A DNA stretch of 64,000 nt from an uncultured Bacteroidales bacterium (lineage in GTDB: Bacteria; Bacteroidota; Bacteroidia; Bacteroidales; Muribaculaceae), in NCBI GenBank assembly GCA_949289215.1, contig CASENC010000049.1, forward strand, positions 186,001 through 250,000. The letters are read 5' to 3'. The notes under the pieces are model-generated. The model was not told the DNA's origin, ran no database searches, and worked only from the letters and a program-made list of their open reading frames with translations. The position numbers and the translations under genes were made by a program. Below, in pieces: positions 16,942 to 26,209 of this stretch. Within the stretch, counting starts at the first letter, position 1; the number at the start of each line of letters is the position of its first letter.

Positions 16942-17391
16942 TCATTCACCTTCGTCGATTTCGGTTTGGCTGCGCATTTCGCGATATTCGTTCCACTCGG
17001 GGTCGTGCTCGGCATATATTGTGAGGGGCAGTGTCTCGAATGGTTCGAGTGCATGGTTGAAACGGTATTGGAACGAGTGCAGGCTGCTTACGTAGAACAC
17101 CCAGTTGCGTTCTCCGCCCCCGGTGTATATGCCGGTGATTACGGCCACGGCATCACGGGCGAACTCGCCACGCAGGGCCATATCAACTTGCTCCATGAGT
17201 CTGGCAGTTGCATCGTCGGGCATTCCGCCTTCGGCAGGAGTGTATTTCCAAGTGACTTCCACACGGTCGTTGAAACGTCCTGATTCCATAACCGGTTCCA
17301 CTTTGCTGCGTCCGGTCACTATCACCAGGTTTCCGTCTTCGCCTTCGGCCGGTGCCGTCCACCATTCATCGCCTATTTTCAGTCGTGTCAT
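16942..17391 (-). CDS. DUF695 domain protein
   Basis: Cytoplasmic protein of 149 residues from the ATG at 17389-17391; the longer frame to 17550 is unlikely because its N-terminus is AT-rich non-coding-like sequence. It opens KIGDEWWTAPAEGEDG and has the DUF695 pattern of a beta-sheet core (VEVTWKYTPAEGGMPDDA), a helix, GGGERNWVFYVSS and a C-terminal DPEWNEY. The DUF695 family is uncharacterised. The gene is divergent from pyrE, with 181 bases between start codons. Confidence 0.75.
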   Translation of the reverse strand: MTRLKIGDEWWTAPAEGEDGNLVIVTGRSKVEPVMESGRFNDRVEVTWKYTPAEGGMPDDATARLMEQVDMALRGEFARDAVAVITGIYTGGGERNWVFYVSSLHSFQYRFNHALEPFETLPLTIYAEHDPEWNEYREMRSQTEIDEGE

Positions 17392-17528
17392 GCTATGTTT
17401 TTTTATTTTTATGCAAGTTACTATAAATGGCGCATATTTCAAATAATTTGCTGTTAAATTTTTTATGATTGTGGAGAAATATACATAAAATATAACCATG
17501 ATTATTCCGATATATGCAATTAATGTTG

Positions 17529-17536
17529 TACTTTTG
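17529..17536 (+). promoter_or_regulatory. -7 element of pyrE promoter
   Basis: TACTTTTG, 36 bases before the pyrE start codon; -33 element not clear. Confidence 0.55.
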
Positions 17537-17572
17537 CAACATGAAACCAATTAACTACATATCTCTACACTA

Positions 17573-18238
17573 ATGGAAAAAGTCGATCACATTTTGGCCG
17601 AGAAATTGCTGAATATCAGCGCAATCATTTTGCAACCCGAAAATCCGTTCACTTGGGCTTCGGGATGGAATTCACCTATTTATACCGACAATCGCAAAAC
17701 GTTGTCTTATCCCGACATACGCAATTTCATCAAGGTGGAATTGTGCCGCATAATTCTTGAGAAATTCAAGAATGTTGACGTTATTGCAGGTGTTGCCACC
17801 GGTGCCATTGCCCAGGGTGCATTGGTTGCCGATACATTGGGGTTGCCATATGTGTATGTGCGTTCAAGTCCCAAGGATCACGGGCTTGAAAACCTTATCG
17901 AGGGTAACCTTAAAGCAGGCCAGCGTGTGGTTGTCATCGAGGACCTTATTTCGACCGGCGGCAGCAGCCTGAAGGCTTGCGAGGCCATTCGCAACGTGGG
18001 CTGCGAAGTGGTGGGCATGGCAGCCATATTCACTTATGAGTTCCCGGTTTCCATCAAGAAATTCCGTGAAGCCGGAATAGAATTACACACCATAAGCAAT
18101 TATAGCTCAATGGTGGAAGTGGCACTTGCCACCAATTATATAAAGGAAGATGACGTTGAAACCTTGAAGGAATGGCGTCGCGACCCGGCAAACTGGGTGC
18201 CGATGAAGGGTGCCGAGGACACTCCTGTGGTAGAATAA
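17573..18238 (+). CDS. pyrE: orotate phosphoribosyltransferase
   Basis: Joins orotate to PRPP in pyrimidine synthesis, giving OMP. The 221-residue protein has FTWASGWNSPIYTDNRK, the loop SSPKDHGLENLIEG and the PRPP-binding VVVIEDLISTGGSSLKA (near 123-138), all typical. Full length. It is followed 22 bases later by a SRPBCC-fold gene, and the pair ends in a terminator at 18752. Confidence 0.98.
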   Translation: MEKVDHILAEKLLNISAIILQPENPFTWASGWNSPIYTDNRKTLSYPDIRNFIKVELCRIILEKFKNVDVIAGVATGAIAQGALVADTLGLPYVYVRSSPKDHGLENLIEGNLKAGQRVVVIEDLISTGGSSLKACEAIRNVGCEVVGMAAIFTYEFPVSIKKFREAGIELHTISNYSSMVEVALATNYIKEDDVETLKEWRRDPANWVPMKGAEDTPVVE

Positions 18239-18259
18239 GCAATTATATTAATATCTTAA

Positions 18260-18694
18260 ATGGATAGTTACAAGAGTAATACCGAGACCGTGCATCATGA
18301 CATTGCCACGGTTTATGGCAAGTTGTCGAATCCTGAATGTTTCAAGCGGCTTGTCGATAACGAAAATATCCCGGCAGAACTTAAGGAGCGCATGGGTGAC
18401 GTGGAATTTTCGAGCGACTCGATATCGTTCAATGCAAATCCTGTGGGCAAAGTGTGCCTGATGATTACCGAGCGCACCGAGCCTACGCGCATAGTGATGA
18501 CTGCGCAGCAGTTCCCGTTGCCGTTCAAGGCGATTATCAATTTGTCGGAAACCGGAACAGGGGAGACCTCCCTGCTTGTGGAATTCCAGGTGGAACTCAA
18601 CTTCATGCTGCGCTCAATGGCTGCCAAGCCGCTTGGCGACGGCGTGAAAAAGATGGCGCAAATGTTAGCCATGCTCCCTTACGACCGTCTGTAA
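18260..18694 (+). CDS. SRPBCC (START-like) family protein
   Basis: 144-residue protein with the helix-grip arrangement: an N-terminal helix after an ATVYGKLSNPECFKRLVD segment, a beta-sheet middle, and a long C-terminal helix (KPLGDGVKKMAQMLAML). Such proteins bind hydrophobic ligands; the ligand is unknown. No membrane segment. It is downstream of pyrE in the same short operon, an arrangement I recall from Bacteroides. Function not known. Confidence 0.75.
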   Translation: MDSYKSNTETVHHDIATVYGKLSNPECFKRLVDNENIPAELKERMGDVEFSSDSISFNANPVGKVCLMITERTEPTRIVMTAQQFPLPFKAIINLSETGTGETSLLVEFQVELNFMLRSMAAKPLGDGVKKMAQMLAMLPYDRL

Positions 18695-18751
18695 ATAGAT
18701 GGCAGCGTATGTAGCGGATACATATACATGAAATTGTCGCAAATAATAATA

Positions 18752-18784
18752 AAAGCCGATGCTTCACAGCATCGGCCTTTTTAT
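18752..18784 (+). terminator. terminator of pyrE operon
   Basis: GCCGATGC (18755-18762) pairs with GCATCGGC (18769-18776), followed by CTTTTT. The rest of the 18695-19030 gap is AT-rich and shows no gene; no clean promoter for the next gene was found. Confidence 0.8.
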
Positions 18785-19030
18785 TTAATCTACAATCTAT
18801 AAAAACATATATATTTCAGAATTAGAATCATTGGTTTGCCAAATTTAGATATAATTTTAATATACGCAAAGAAAAAATTAAATAAAATTTCGTGTTTATC
18901 GGTTGGTTGTGGGTAAAATCTTGAAATTGTAACTGTTGTATGCTTTGTAGCATGATGATATGAAGTAATGAATGTTTTTTGATTGGTAAAGATTAGCCGT
19001 CGGTCGATTAATTTTGGCGAAAAAATACCA

Positions 19031-21526
19031 ATGAAAAACAGTGATAAACGAGTAACAGTTAAATTTACCGGTGCTGAAAAATATGCAGATGGGGAAAATG
19101 CTCCGGCCGGAATGTGCGAACGGCTTGTAAACCTGCGCGAGAAGCGTGATGCCATGGTTGCCGTTGGGCATTGCCTGCCGGTAGGGGAGCTTACTGACGG
19201 CGAAAGAATTGCTGCCGTGCATTATGTGGCCGGTGGAAGGAACTTGATAAGCGTAATCGGCAACAGGCTGTATTGGCATGGCGTGATAGGAGCCGATGGG
19301 GAAATCTCGATGAAAGGAGTAGTGATAACTTCGGCCGGAATCGAGATAACATCGGTGGTTCCGGTAGGTGAATTTCTGGTATGCGCCACAGCTAACGAGC
19401 CCGTGATTGTAAAATATGATATGGCATCGGCCGGTTATGCAGTGCCGGATACAACCGGGGCTGTACCAAGGCTGCTGCTTTCGCCATCGGGGAAATATGC
19501 CATGAATGATACCGTTGCCGCTTATGAATTTGACACGCCGCTCACGCATTGGCAACGTCCGTTGCCCACCGGTGACGTGGAACATATATCGGCCAATGCC
19601 GCCGATGCCTATAGGAGGTTGGCAAGCCGTGCCGCAACCGAAGGTTATATGGTGCAGCCGGTGTTGGCGCGATATGCGGTAAGGCTGTGGAACGACGATT
19701 ACCTGTGGGTGTCGGCTCCGGTGTTGATAGGCAACGGCATACAATCGTTGTCGTCGGAAACCACGGCAATGACCGACGGCAGTGCATTCACCGGTGTGAA
19801 TACGGCACGTGTGGCTGTGGATGCTTTCAGGTTATCGGTGGTAGTGGAAAAAGGGATTGATGCGGCTTGTGACCGGTTGGTGAAATCAATCGACATATTG
19901 GTGAGCGACGAAGTTGACCCTGTGGATTATTCGTCGCTTGTGGATTATTCATGCACTCGTTCCACCGAAGGCGGATCGGTGGTTTATGGATTTTCATTCA
20001 AGTTCCCGGCGGCTGATGGTGGTACATTGCTTGCACGGTTACTTGCAACCAACAGTTGGCGTGTGGCTGCGAGCATTAGCGATTTTGATTCGTTAAGGCT
20101 GGGCAGGGTGAATGTCGTCAATTGCACACCATCGGCCAATGCCACTGATTTGCCTGCCGGGGTACATCGTTATGAAATCACCGGTTTCGGTGGCGGAACG
20201 GTTGATGCTGCCTATCTTGGCCGGTGTGCATCAGCGTCGGCGCACAGTTATTGCCATACCGCACTCTGCTGCCATAATCGTCGGTTGTTTGCAGCTTGCG
20301 ACAAGGCTGTTCTTGTCAATCCGTGGCATCCGTCGCAGTTTTGGTGTGGAAAACTAGTACAAGGGACTTGCCGCATACTTGTCGAGACAAGTATTGCAAC
20401 CGGTGCCGGTGTATTTGCTACCGTTTGGCAAGGCACATCTGACTTTGTTCCCGAGTCGCTGGCTCCGGTTGTGTCTTATCCCGATGCACGGGCCACGTCG
20501 ATGACTGTTTCGATATTGCCGGCAGGAGGCACTATGAAAAGGCTGACGGTGCAGTTGCATGGAGTTCCCGGCAGTGATATGGCTTGTTCGGCAGCGGGGA
20601 ATATGCAACCGTTGCAATTTACCGATACCGGGAGCGATATGTTACCGGTGCCATCGGAATCGATTGTTGCCGATAACATGACGGGGCGGATAGTTGAATA
20701 TGAGGAGGGTAACCCGCTTGCCGTGGCGGCAGTGCACAATGTGTGTGGAGGTGTGATACGTGCCATTGCTGCGGCCGATCACCATTCAAACGACAACATT
20801 GGTACGCCGCTTTACATTTTTGCCGACGACGGCACATATGCAATGCCTTACAGGGTGGCGACGTCGCGATATTCGCCCGCCGTGATTGTTTCGCGCACTG
20901 CGGTGGCACCGGGGGTGCTGCCTGTTGCGGCCGATGATGCGGTGTATTTTGCCACCACCCGGGGTGAAGTGTGCCGCCTGCACCGATATACCGTGGAGGT
21001 GGCATTGCAAGGTATCGAAGCGACTGCGCTGGCGTGGAATTGCGGTGAACGTGAATTGTGGATGCTGACCCGTGCAGGGGTTGTTGTATTAATGCAGCAT
21101 GGAAGGACGTGTGTGCGAAATGATGCCGAATTTGAGAAATTATTCGGCTTGTCATCGGTTGATGCGTATGCAGCTGATGCTTCCGGTCGATTGCTGGATG
21201 TTTCACGCGAAGACAACTTGTCGCCTGTGGATGTGGAGTTGCTTACCTATCCCATGGCAATTGCCGATGTGGCAGCCGTACCGGTGGCTGTGGTGTGGAA
21301 AGTGTTTGCCGATGATGCCGGATTGTCGCTTGCCGTAACCGGCGAGACCGGTGCAAGCTGCCATGGTGCAACATTGTGCCGATTGAATGTGAACGGACGC
21401 ATTGCCGCTCCGTTGCGGGTGCGCCTTATATCGCCGCCGGTGCGCACTGTAAGGCTGTCGGTTTCCGGAACTGTCAAACCGGGAACAGTTGTCGGGGATG
21501 CGGTGTTGGAGATTAGAACCCGGTAA
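19031..21526 (+). CDS. large phage-tail-like beta-rich orphan protein
   Basis: 831 residues from the ATG at 19031 (MKNSDKRVTVKFTGAE); a 16-residue upstream extension is improbable. No signal peptide, no transmembrane segment, beta-strand-rich. Two segments look like those of phage virion tail or stabilisation proteins: NRRLFAACDKAVLVNPWHP near residue 415, and PLYIFADDGTYAMPYRVATS, then AADDAVYFATTRGEV, near 593-645. The early phrase ERLVNLREKRDAMVAVG also fits the opening NLR pattern of such proteins. No capsid, terminase or lysis gene is close. Could be a prophage relic or a domesticated protein. Function unknown; family assignment is tentative. Confidence 0.65.
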   Translation: MKNSDKRVTVKFTGAEKYADGENAPAGMCERLVNLREKRDAMVAVGHCLPVGELTDGERIAAVHYVAGGRNLISVIGNRLYWHGVIGADGEISMKGVVITSAGIEITSVVPVGEFLVCATANEPVIVKYDMASAGYAVPDTTGAVPRLLLSPSGKYAMNDTVAAYEFDTPLTHWQRPLPTGDVEHISANAADAYRRLASRAATEGYMVQPVLARYAVRLWNDDYLWVSAPVLIGNGIQSLSSETTAMTDGSAFTGVNTARVAVDAFRLSVVVEKGIDAACDRLVKSIDILVSDEVDPVDYSSLVDYSCTRSTEGGSVVYGFSFKFPAADGGTLLARLLATNSWRVAASISDFDSLRLGRVNVVNCTPSANATDLPAGVHRYEITGFGGGTVDAAYLGRCASASAHSYCHTALCCHNRRLFAACDKAVLVNPWHPSQFWCGKLVQGTCRILVETSIATGAGVFATVWQGTSDFVPESLAPVVSYPDARATSMTVSILPAGGTMKRLTVQLHGVPGSDMACSAAGNMQPLQFTDTGSDMLPVPSESIVADNMTGRIVEYEEGNPLAVAAVHNVCGGVIRAIAAADHHSNDNIGTPLYIFADDGTYAMPYRVATSRYSPAVIVSRTAVAPGVLPVAADDAVYFATTRGEVCRLHRYTVEVALQGIEATALAWNCGERELWMLTRAGVVVLMQHGRTCVRNDAEFEKLFGLSSVDAYAADASGRLLDVSREDNLSPVDVELLTYPMAIADVAAVPVAVVWKVFADDAGLSLAVTGETGASCHGATLCRLNVNGRIAAPLRVRLISPPVRTVRLSVSGTVKPGTVVGDAVLEIRTR

Positions 21527-21545
21527 GCGATTTTATTGATAAGAA

Positions 21546-21573
21546 AAGCCGTGCAAACTTTGCTGCACGGCTT
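21546..21573. terminator. hairpin after the 831-residue gene
   Basis: AAGCCGTGCA (21546-21555) pairs with TGCACGGCTT (21564-21573). No T run on the plus strand, TTTTCTTA on the minus, so it is a possible bidirectional or minus-strand terminator. Confidence 0.5.
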
Positions 21574-21879
21574 GAAACACTCATTCTATATATAAATCAG
21601 ACAAATTTATTTTCTTCCTAAGGTTTAGTTTTTTATGGTTACTATTTTCAATGTGTGTTGTTGCCCTGCAACGCATAAATCATGAACGGAAACATGAATG
21701 TTTGTTTCATATTTGTTTTGATATTATTGTATGCATGGCATTGCAGCGGCTTTTTTGGGGAAAGTCGATAGATATGTTGGTCGGAATGTTATGTTTTTTA
21801 GGACTCCCATAATCTTGCATATATAAACAACAGTGGCACATGGGCAAAAAAGCATTGCCTTCTCTTGTCAAACTGTTTT

Positions 21880-22050
21880 ATGTCTCTGCAAGACGGGACG
21901 CAGGAAAGTGATCATTCATGTTGTATGCGGGGAGAAGAGCCGTCCCACTACTTTCTCCGCACCGTCCTAAAGGAGGTGTGGCGAATTGCCCTATGGTAGT
22001 GTAATCTCCCCGAAAGTGCGGCGAGCGCATTTTTTGGCAGTGCAAAAGTA
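21880..22050 (-). ncRNA. candidate structured RNA in the 608-base gap
   Basis: Minus strand shows a nested hairpin: CGGGGAGA (22004-22011) with TCTCCCCG (21929-21936, with a one-base bulge), CACTAC with GTAGTG inside, and CCACACC with GGTGCGG around TCC-TTTA-GGA. A TACTTTTG -7 element lies at 22043-22050 on the same strand. No known RNA family was recognised; could instead be a palindromic repeat. The rest of 21527-22134 has no gene. Confidence 0.4.
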
Positions 22051-22134
22051 GTAAAAAAACATGAATTGTGGTTGACCATGTGTGAAAATTACAATTTTTT
22101 GCGTAAGTTTGATGTGTCATTAGCATTATACATT

Positions 22135-22803
22135 ATGCCGTTGCTTGATACCATACATTATCCCGATGGAACAGCCTTACACCTGTGGTGGCAAACCGAG
22201 ACAGTCGAGGAACTCGTGGAGAGTTGCCGACGACTTGAGTTGCCGGTGCCGGCCGGCACGAAGTGTTGCGAACGGCGGCTTGGTGAACGGCTTGCCGAGG
22301 TGTTGCTTGTGCATCGCATATTCGGCAAAGGGGTATCACTTGGCCACACCCCCGGTGGCGCTCCCACGGTGGCGGTAGCCGGTTGCCACATAAGCATAAG
22401 CCACACCCGTGAATGGGTGGGAATAGCCCGCAACGACAATCATCGCATAGGCATCGACATTGAGCGGTGCGACGGCCGGGTGTTGCGGGTAAGGGAACGT
22501 TTCTTGAGTGCCGAGGAACAGGCGTCAATTCCATGTGACGATATTATAGGCAATACACTTGCATGGACGGCCAAAGAGGCTCTTTATAAATTGTTTTCGG
22601 GTAATGGTGGAGCAAGCCTCAGCGGCCGGTATTCGGTGGGTGAATGTGTGCAGGTGATTAATTGCGGCTATTTGATGCGCCCGGCCACAGCTGCCTGTCT
22701 GCCCGGAGAGCCGTTGACGGTGGTGTCGCAGGTGATGTCGGGTGCGGTGGTATCGTTGGCGGTTGAGACACGGAATATGGGAAATAAGAATGATATTATT
22801 TGA
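22135..22803 (+). CDS. 4'-phosphopantetheinyl transferase
   Basis: Transfers the phosphopantetheine arm from CoA to carrier proteins. The 222-residue protein (start ATG 22135, MPLLDTIHY; a longer frame to 22066 adds AT-rich non-coding-like sequence) has HISISHTREWVGIA, the metal-binding GIDIERCDGR and the WTAKEALYKLFSGNGG helix. This is the Sfp/EntD-type superfamily, not AcpS. It could serve fatty acid or secondary-metabolite carrier proteins; no carrier gene is close. The dipeptidase starts 20 bases after its stop. Confidence 0.93.
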   Translation: MPLLDTIHYPDGTALHLWWQTETVEELVESCRRLELPVPAGTKCCERRLGERLAEVLLVHRIFGKGVSLGHTPGGAPTVAVAGCHISISHTREWVGIARNDNHRIGIDIERCDGRVLRVRERFLSAEEQASIPCDDIIGNTLAWTAKEALYKLFSGNGGASLSGRYSVGECVQVINCGYLMRPATAACLPGEPLTVVSQVMSGAVVSLAVETRNMGNKNDII

Positions 22804-22823
22804 AAGTAATAAAAATTGTGGGA

Positions 22824-24491
22824 ATGAAATTAAATAAGGATTTTATTAGAAAGATTATGGCTGCGGCGGTTGCCGTGGCAGCCGTTAATTATGCCGATGC
22901 CTGCACTAATTTCGTGGCAGGCAAGAATGCTACAGCCGATGGCTCGACAATGGTGACTTATGCTGCCGACAGCCACACTTTGTATGGTTTCTTGCAGCAT
23001 CTGCCTGCTGCCGACCATCCTGAAGGGGCGATGCGTGAAGTGCGCGAATGGGATACCGGCAAGCCGCTCGGGCAGATACCCGAGGCGCGGCACACTTATT
23101 CGGTGATAGGAAATATGAATGAGCACCAACTTACCATTGCCGAATCTACGTGGGGCGGACGGCCTGAGCTTGTCGATACAACGGGTATTATAGATTACGG
23201 AAGCCTTATATACATAACCTTGCAGCGCAGCAAGACTGCCCGTGAGGCGATTGCCACGATGGCCGACCTTGTGCAACGGTATGGCTATTACAGTTCGGGC
23301 GAGTCGTTCTCGATTGCCGACCCCGAGGAGGTGTGGATAATGGATATGATAGGCAAGGGACCGGGCAACAAGGGTGCAGTGTGGGTGGCAGTGCGTATTC
23401 CCGACGATTGCATTGCAGGCCATGCCAACAATCCGCGCATACACCACATTCCGCTTGGCGACAAGGAGAATTGCCTGTATTCTGCCGACGTGATTTCATT
23501 TGCACGTGATAAAGGTTATTTTTCAGGGAAAGATGAGGATTTCGACTTTGCACGGGCATATTCGGTGCAAGATTTCTCGGCACTTCGCGGCTGTGATGCC
23601 CGTGTGTGGGCTTTCTTCAACCATTGGGTTACCGGCATGGACAGATACTTGCCTTACATCAACGGAAAGAAAGGTGCCGAGGTGATGCCGCTGTATGTGA
23701 AACCTGAGCGTAAATTGTCGGTACGAGATATGCAAGCCATGATGCGCGACCACTTTGAGGGTACGCCGTTTGACATGACTGTTGATGCCGGTGCCACCGA
23801 CTGGTGGGGTGTTCCTTACCGTTACCGACCGATGGATTTTAATGTGGATGGCGTGGAATATTCGCAAGAGCGCGCCACGGCCACGCAGCAGACGGGCTTT
23901 GTGTTTGTTTCACAGATGCGCTCGTGGTTGCCCGATGCCATAGGCGGAGTGCACTGGTTTGGTGTCGATGATGCCAATACGGCCGTTTTTGTGCCAATGT
24001 ATTGCTGCATGACACGCGTGCCGCGCAGTTACGACGTATCGACGGCCGACCTTTACACATTGAATTGGGAATCTTCGTTTTGGGTCAATAACTGGGTAGC
24101 CAATCAGGCATATAACCGCTATTCGCTGATGATAGGCGATGTTTTTGCCGTGCGTGATACGCTTGAAAGCAGCTATGAGGCAACACAACCCGAACTTGAG
24201 CGGCTTGCCATTGAAAAATACAAGCAATCGCCTGCCGAGGCGGTGGCCATGCTCACCGAATATTCGTGCCGCACGGCCGATTATGCCACTTTGCGTTATA
24301 AGCAGCTTGGGGAATATCTGTTTGTCAAGTTCCTTGACGGCAATGTTAAAAAAGAGAAAGATGGCAAATTCCTGCGCAATGCTTATGGAATGCCCGAAGG
24401 TCCTGATTTCCCGGGTTATACACCCGACTATTACCGTTCGGTGGTACGTTCGTCGGGCGACAGGTTAAAGGTGGTTCAACCAGAAGAATGA
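22824..24491 (+). CDS. C69 family peptidase (dipeptidase), secreted
   Basis: 555 residues with a signal peptide (MKLNKDFIRKIMAAAVAVAA). The mature chain is predicted to begin with Cys27 in ADACTNFVAGKNATADGSTM, the N-terminal nucleophile position of C69 (Ntn-hydrolase fold) enzymes. Further C69 features are the WGGRPELVDTTGIIDYGSL segment, EEVWIMDMIGKGPG and HANNPRIHHIPLGD. Full length. Inferred role: cleavage of peptides in the periplasm or outside. It follows the PPTase closely and may be co-transcribed. A frame from a TTG at 22800 was rejected. Confidence 0.92.
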   Translation: MKLNKDFIRKIMAAAVAVAAVNYADACTNFVAGKNATADGSTMVTYAADSHTLYGFLQHLPAADHPEGAMREVREWDTGKPLGQIPEARHTYSVIGNMNEHQLTIAESTWGGRPELVDTTGIIDYGSLIYITLQRSKTAREAIATMADLVQRYGYYSSGESFSIADPEEVWIMDMIGKGPGNKGAVWVAVRIPDDCIAGHANNPRIHHIPLGDKENCLYSADVISFARDKGYFSGKDEDFDFARAYSVQDFSALRGCDARVWAFFNHWVTGMDRYLPYINGKKGAEVMPLYVKPERKLSVRDMQAMMRDHFEGTPFDMTVDAGATDWWGVPYRYRPMDFNVDGVEYSQERATATQQTGFVFVSQMRSWLPDAIGGVHWFGVDDANTAVFVPMYCCMTRVPRSYDVSTADLYTLNWESSFWVNNWVANQAYNRYSLMIGDVFAVRDTLESSYEATQPELERLAIEKYKQSPAEAVAMLTEYSCRTADYATLRYKQLGEYLFVKFLDGNVKKEKDGKFLRNAYGMPEGPDFPGYTPDYYRSVVRSSGDRLKVVQPEE

Positions 24492-24543
24492 AGCTTGATG
24501 TTAAATATCAAGTATTAATTAGTTAAATGTGTTAAAAGGCTTG

Positions 24544-24581
24544 CTCCCATGCAATATTTCGTCGGGAATGTTGCATGGGAG
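24544..24581 (+). terminator. hairpin between dipeptidase and LruC genes
   Basis: CTCCCATGCAA (24544-24554) and TTGCATGGGAG (24571-24581) form an 11-base perfect stem with a 16-base loop; the following T run is weak. Confidence 0.55.
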
Positions 24582-24596
24582 TTGTCGGTTTATAAA

Positions 24597-24604
24597 TATC
24601 TTTG
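24597..24604 (+). promoter_or_regulatory. -7 element of LruC lipoprotein gene
   Basis: TATCTTTG, 38 bases before the start codon; no clear -33. Confidence 0.55.
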
Positions 24605-24642
24605 TAAAACCATAAAAGTACAAAACAAGCAATTATATATTT

Positions 24643-26082
24643 ATGAAAGTCAGAAGTTTATTTTTTATGATGTGTGCTGTTGCCGGGCTGATGCTGGTAT
24701 CTTGTGCCGACGATGCTGCGGGTCTTGCCGGGGAGCCTGTGGTTGAGGAAACAGGTGGCATCACGATGATAAAGGTAGTGGTTCCGAGCGGCACTGAAGC
24801 TGTGAGGGTGGAATATCCCACAGCCGACGGCATGAAAAGTGTGAATGTTCCAATTAATGCAGAAGTTAATTATTCAGAACGTCAAGGTGTGTGTGCCATC
24901 ACTACAGGTGAAATCAAGCTTGCTTCACCTGTCGCCACCACGGTTAATGTGTATGATGATATGCAGGGAATGTTGCTTGCGGGGAATGTGCCCGTTGCCG
25001 CAGTCGAGGGGGTTGTTGCCGGTGTCACGATGATGCCCGAGGATGCCGTGAAGAATTACGTGAGCAGCGATGCCAACCAGGTATTCTATCATTCGAGCGG
25101 AGTGGCTATGTTTGACGACAGCTGGCCCAAGACTTATACAAAGGATGAAGATTACAACGACGTGGTTATCGATTATGATATCGAAACCAAATATGTGGAC
25201 ATGAGCGTCATCCCCGACCAGGCTTGGCGCGAGCAGGTGAAAGTGGTTATGCACCTTCGTGCCATGGGCGGTGAATATCCCGCAACTGCCGGTCTGTACC
25301 TTGAAAGTCTCGATACCAAATACATCACAAGTGTCGAAACCTCATTGTCGCTCGGTAATATGGGAGACTTTAATGCCGAAAACATGGGCATAACCTACGA
25401 TGTGAATTTGGATGGTGAGCACCCTGTAATCACTTTCAATAATTTGCAATGGCTGGTTTCGGAAGAGGCAAAGACTGCAACTTACGAGAAGAACGGACTG
25501 TCGTGGCTGGTAAATCCACGCGACCCGTCGAAAATCGCGATTAACCATAATCCGTTGCCTTATACCGATAAAATTGCCGATACTTTCTATAACGTGAACG
25601 CCGGTCTCATTAACACAGGCGGCAGCTTGTTTACTCTTACGGTGATTTTCAAAGGCATCGACCGCAACGAACTTTCGGCCGAAGATGGGCAGAAGCAAAT
25701 AGAGCATTTCATCAATGCCACGATGGACGTGAATAAGCAAAATTTCTTCATCGGCTGCCATACCGAATTTGCCGACTATCTGGAAATTCATATGAAAGGT
25801 TACAATCCCACCCCCGATTATACATCGTATGACGCGCATAATGCCATTGGCGTGGATAAGGATAATTCTACCACTTACAGCGGTGCCGATGGTAGCATAT
25901 ATGGAATGAAAGTGCCGGTGATGACACGTCACGCATATGAGAAAAAACCGTTCCATTTGGCTTATCCCGAATTCGAGGCTTGGTTTGAGAGCAACGGCGA
26001 GAGCAATGCCGACTGGTATTTGCACCCCGACGGATATGGCACTCCCGGCCTGCCGAGCGAATACGTCAGCTGTGAATGGTAA
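24643..26082 (+). CDS. LruC domain lipoprotein
   Basis: 479 residues with a lipoprotein signal (lipobox LVSC, Cys21), so it is anchored in the envelope. The LruC domain is shown by MFDDSWPKTYTKDEDYNDVV near 158, the calcium-site-like D-rich pattern typical of the family, plus a long beta-rich C-terminal domain with NPRDPSKIAINHNP and HLAYPEFEAWF near the end. The family is named for Leptospira and is common in Bacteroidetes; function unknown. Terminated by a strong hairpin at 26106. Confidence 0.85.
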   Translation: MKVRSLFFMMCAVAGLMLVSCADDAAGLAGEPVVEETGGITMIKVVVPSGTEAVRVEYPTADGMKSVNVPINAEVNYSERQGVCAITTGEIKLASPVATTVNVYDDMQGMLLAGNVPVAAVEGVVAGVTMMPEDAVKNYVSSDANQVFYHSSGVAMFDDSWPKTYTKDEDYNDVVIDYDIETKYVDMSVIPDQAWREQVKVVMHLRAMGGEYPATAGLYLESLDTKYITSVETSLSLGNMGDFNAENMGITYDVNLDGEHPVITFNNLQWLVSEEAKTATYEKNGLSWLVNPRDPSKIAINHNPLPYTDKIADTFYNVNAGLINTGGSLFTLTVIFKGIDRNELSAEDGQKQIEHFINATMDVNKQNFFIGCHTEFADYLEIHMKGYNPTPDYTSYDAHNAIGVDKDNSTTYSGADGSIYGMKVPVMTRHAYEKKPFHLAYPEFEAWFESNGESNADWYLHPDGYGTPGLPSEYVSCEW

Positions 26083-26105
26083 GACTTTTTGATTTGTCAC
26101 AATGC

Positions 26106-26140
26106 GCGGCCTTCTTGTTTTTACCGGGAAGGCCGCTTTT
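26106..26140 (+). terminator. terminator of LruC gene
   Basis: GCGGCCTTC (26106-26114) with GAAGGCCGC (26128-26136), followed by TTTT. Confidence 0.85.
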
Positions 26141-26209
26141 CTGTTTTTTGATAGTGCCGCACGGTGAGCCGGTAGCGTAATTTTGTGGTGATATACAGAA
26201 TATAATGCC

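Noticed and set aside
20743-21206. Minus-strand frames inside the 831-residue gene
   Set aside because: They are antisense shadows of a long plus-strand frame with normal codon use.
21880-22060. SRP RNA, RNase P, tmRNA, TPP or cobalamin riboswitch in the 608-base gap
   Set aside because: None of the conserved cores (for example the GGAAG/AGCAG SRP loop or the CTGAGA TPP motif) could be found, so it is reported only as an unassigned structured candidate.
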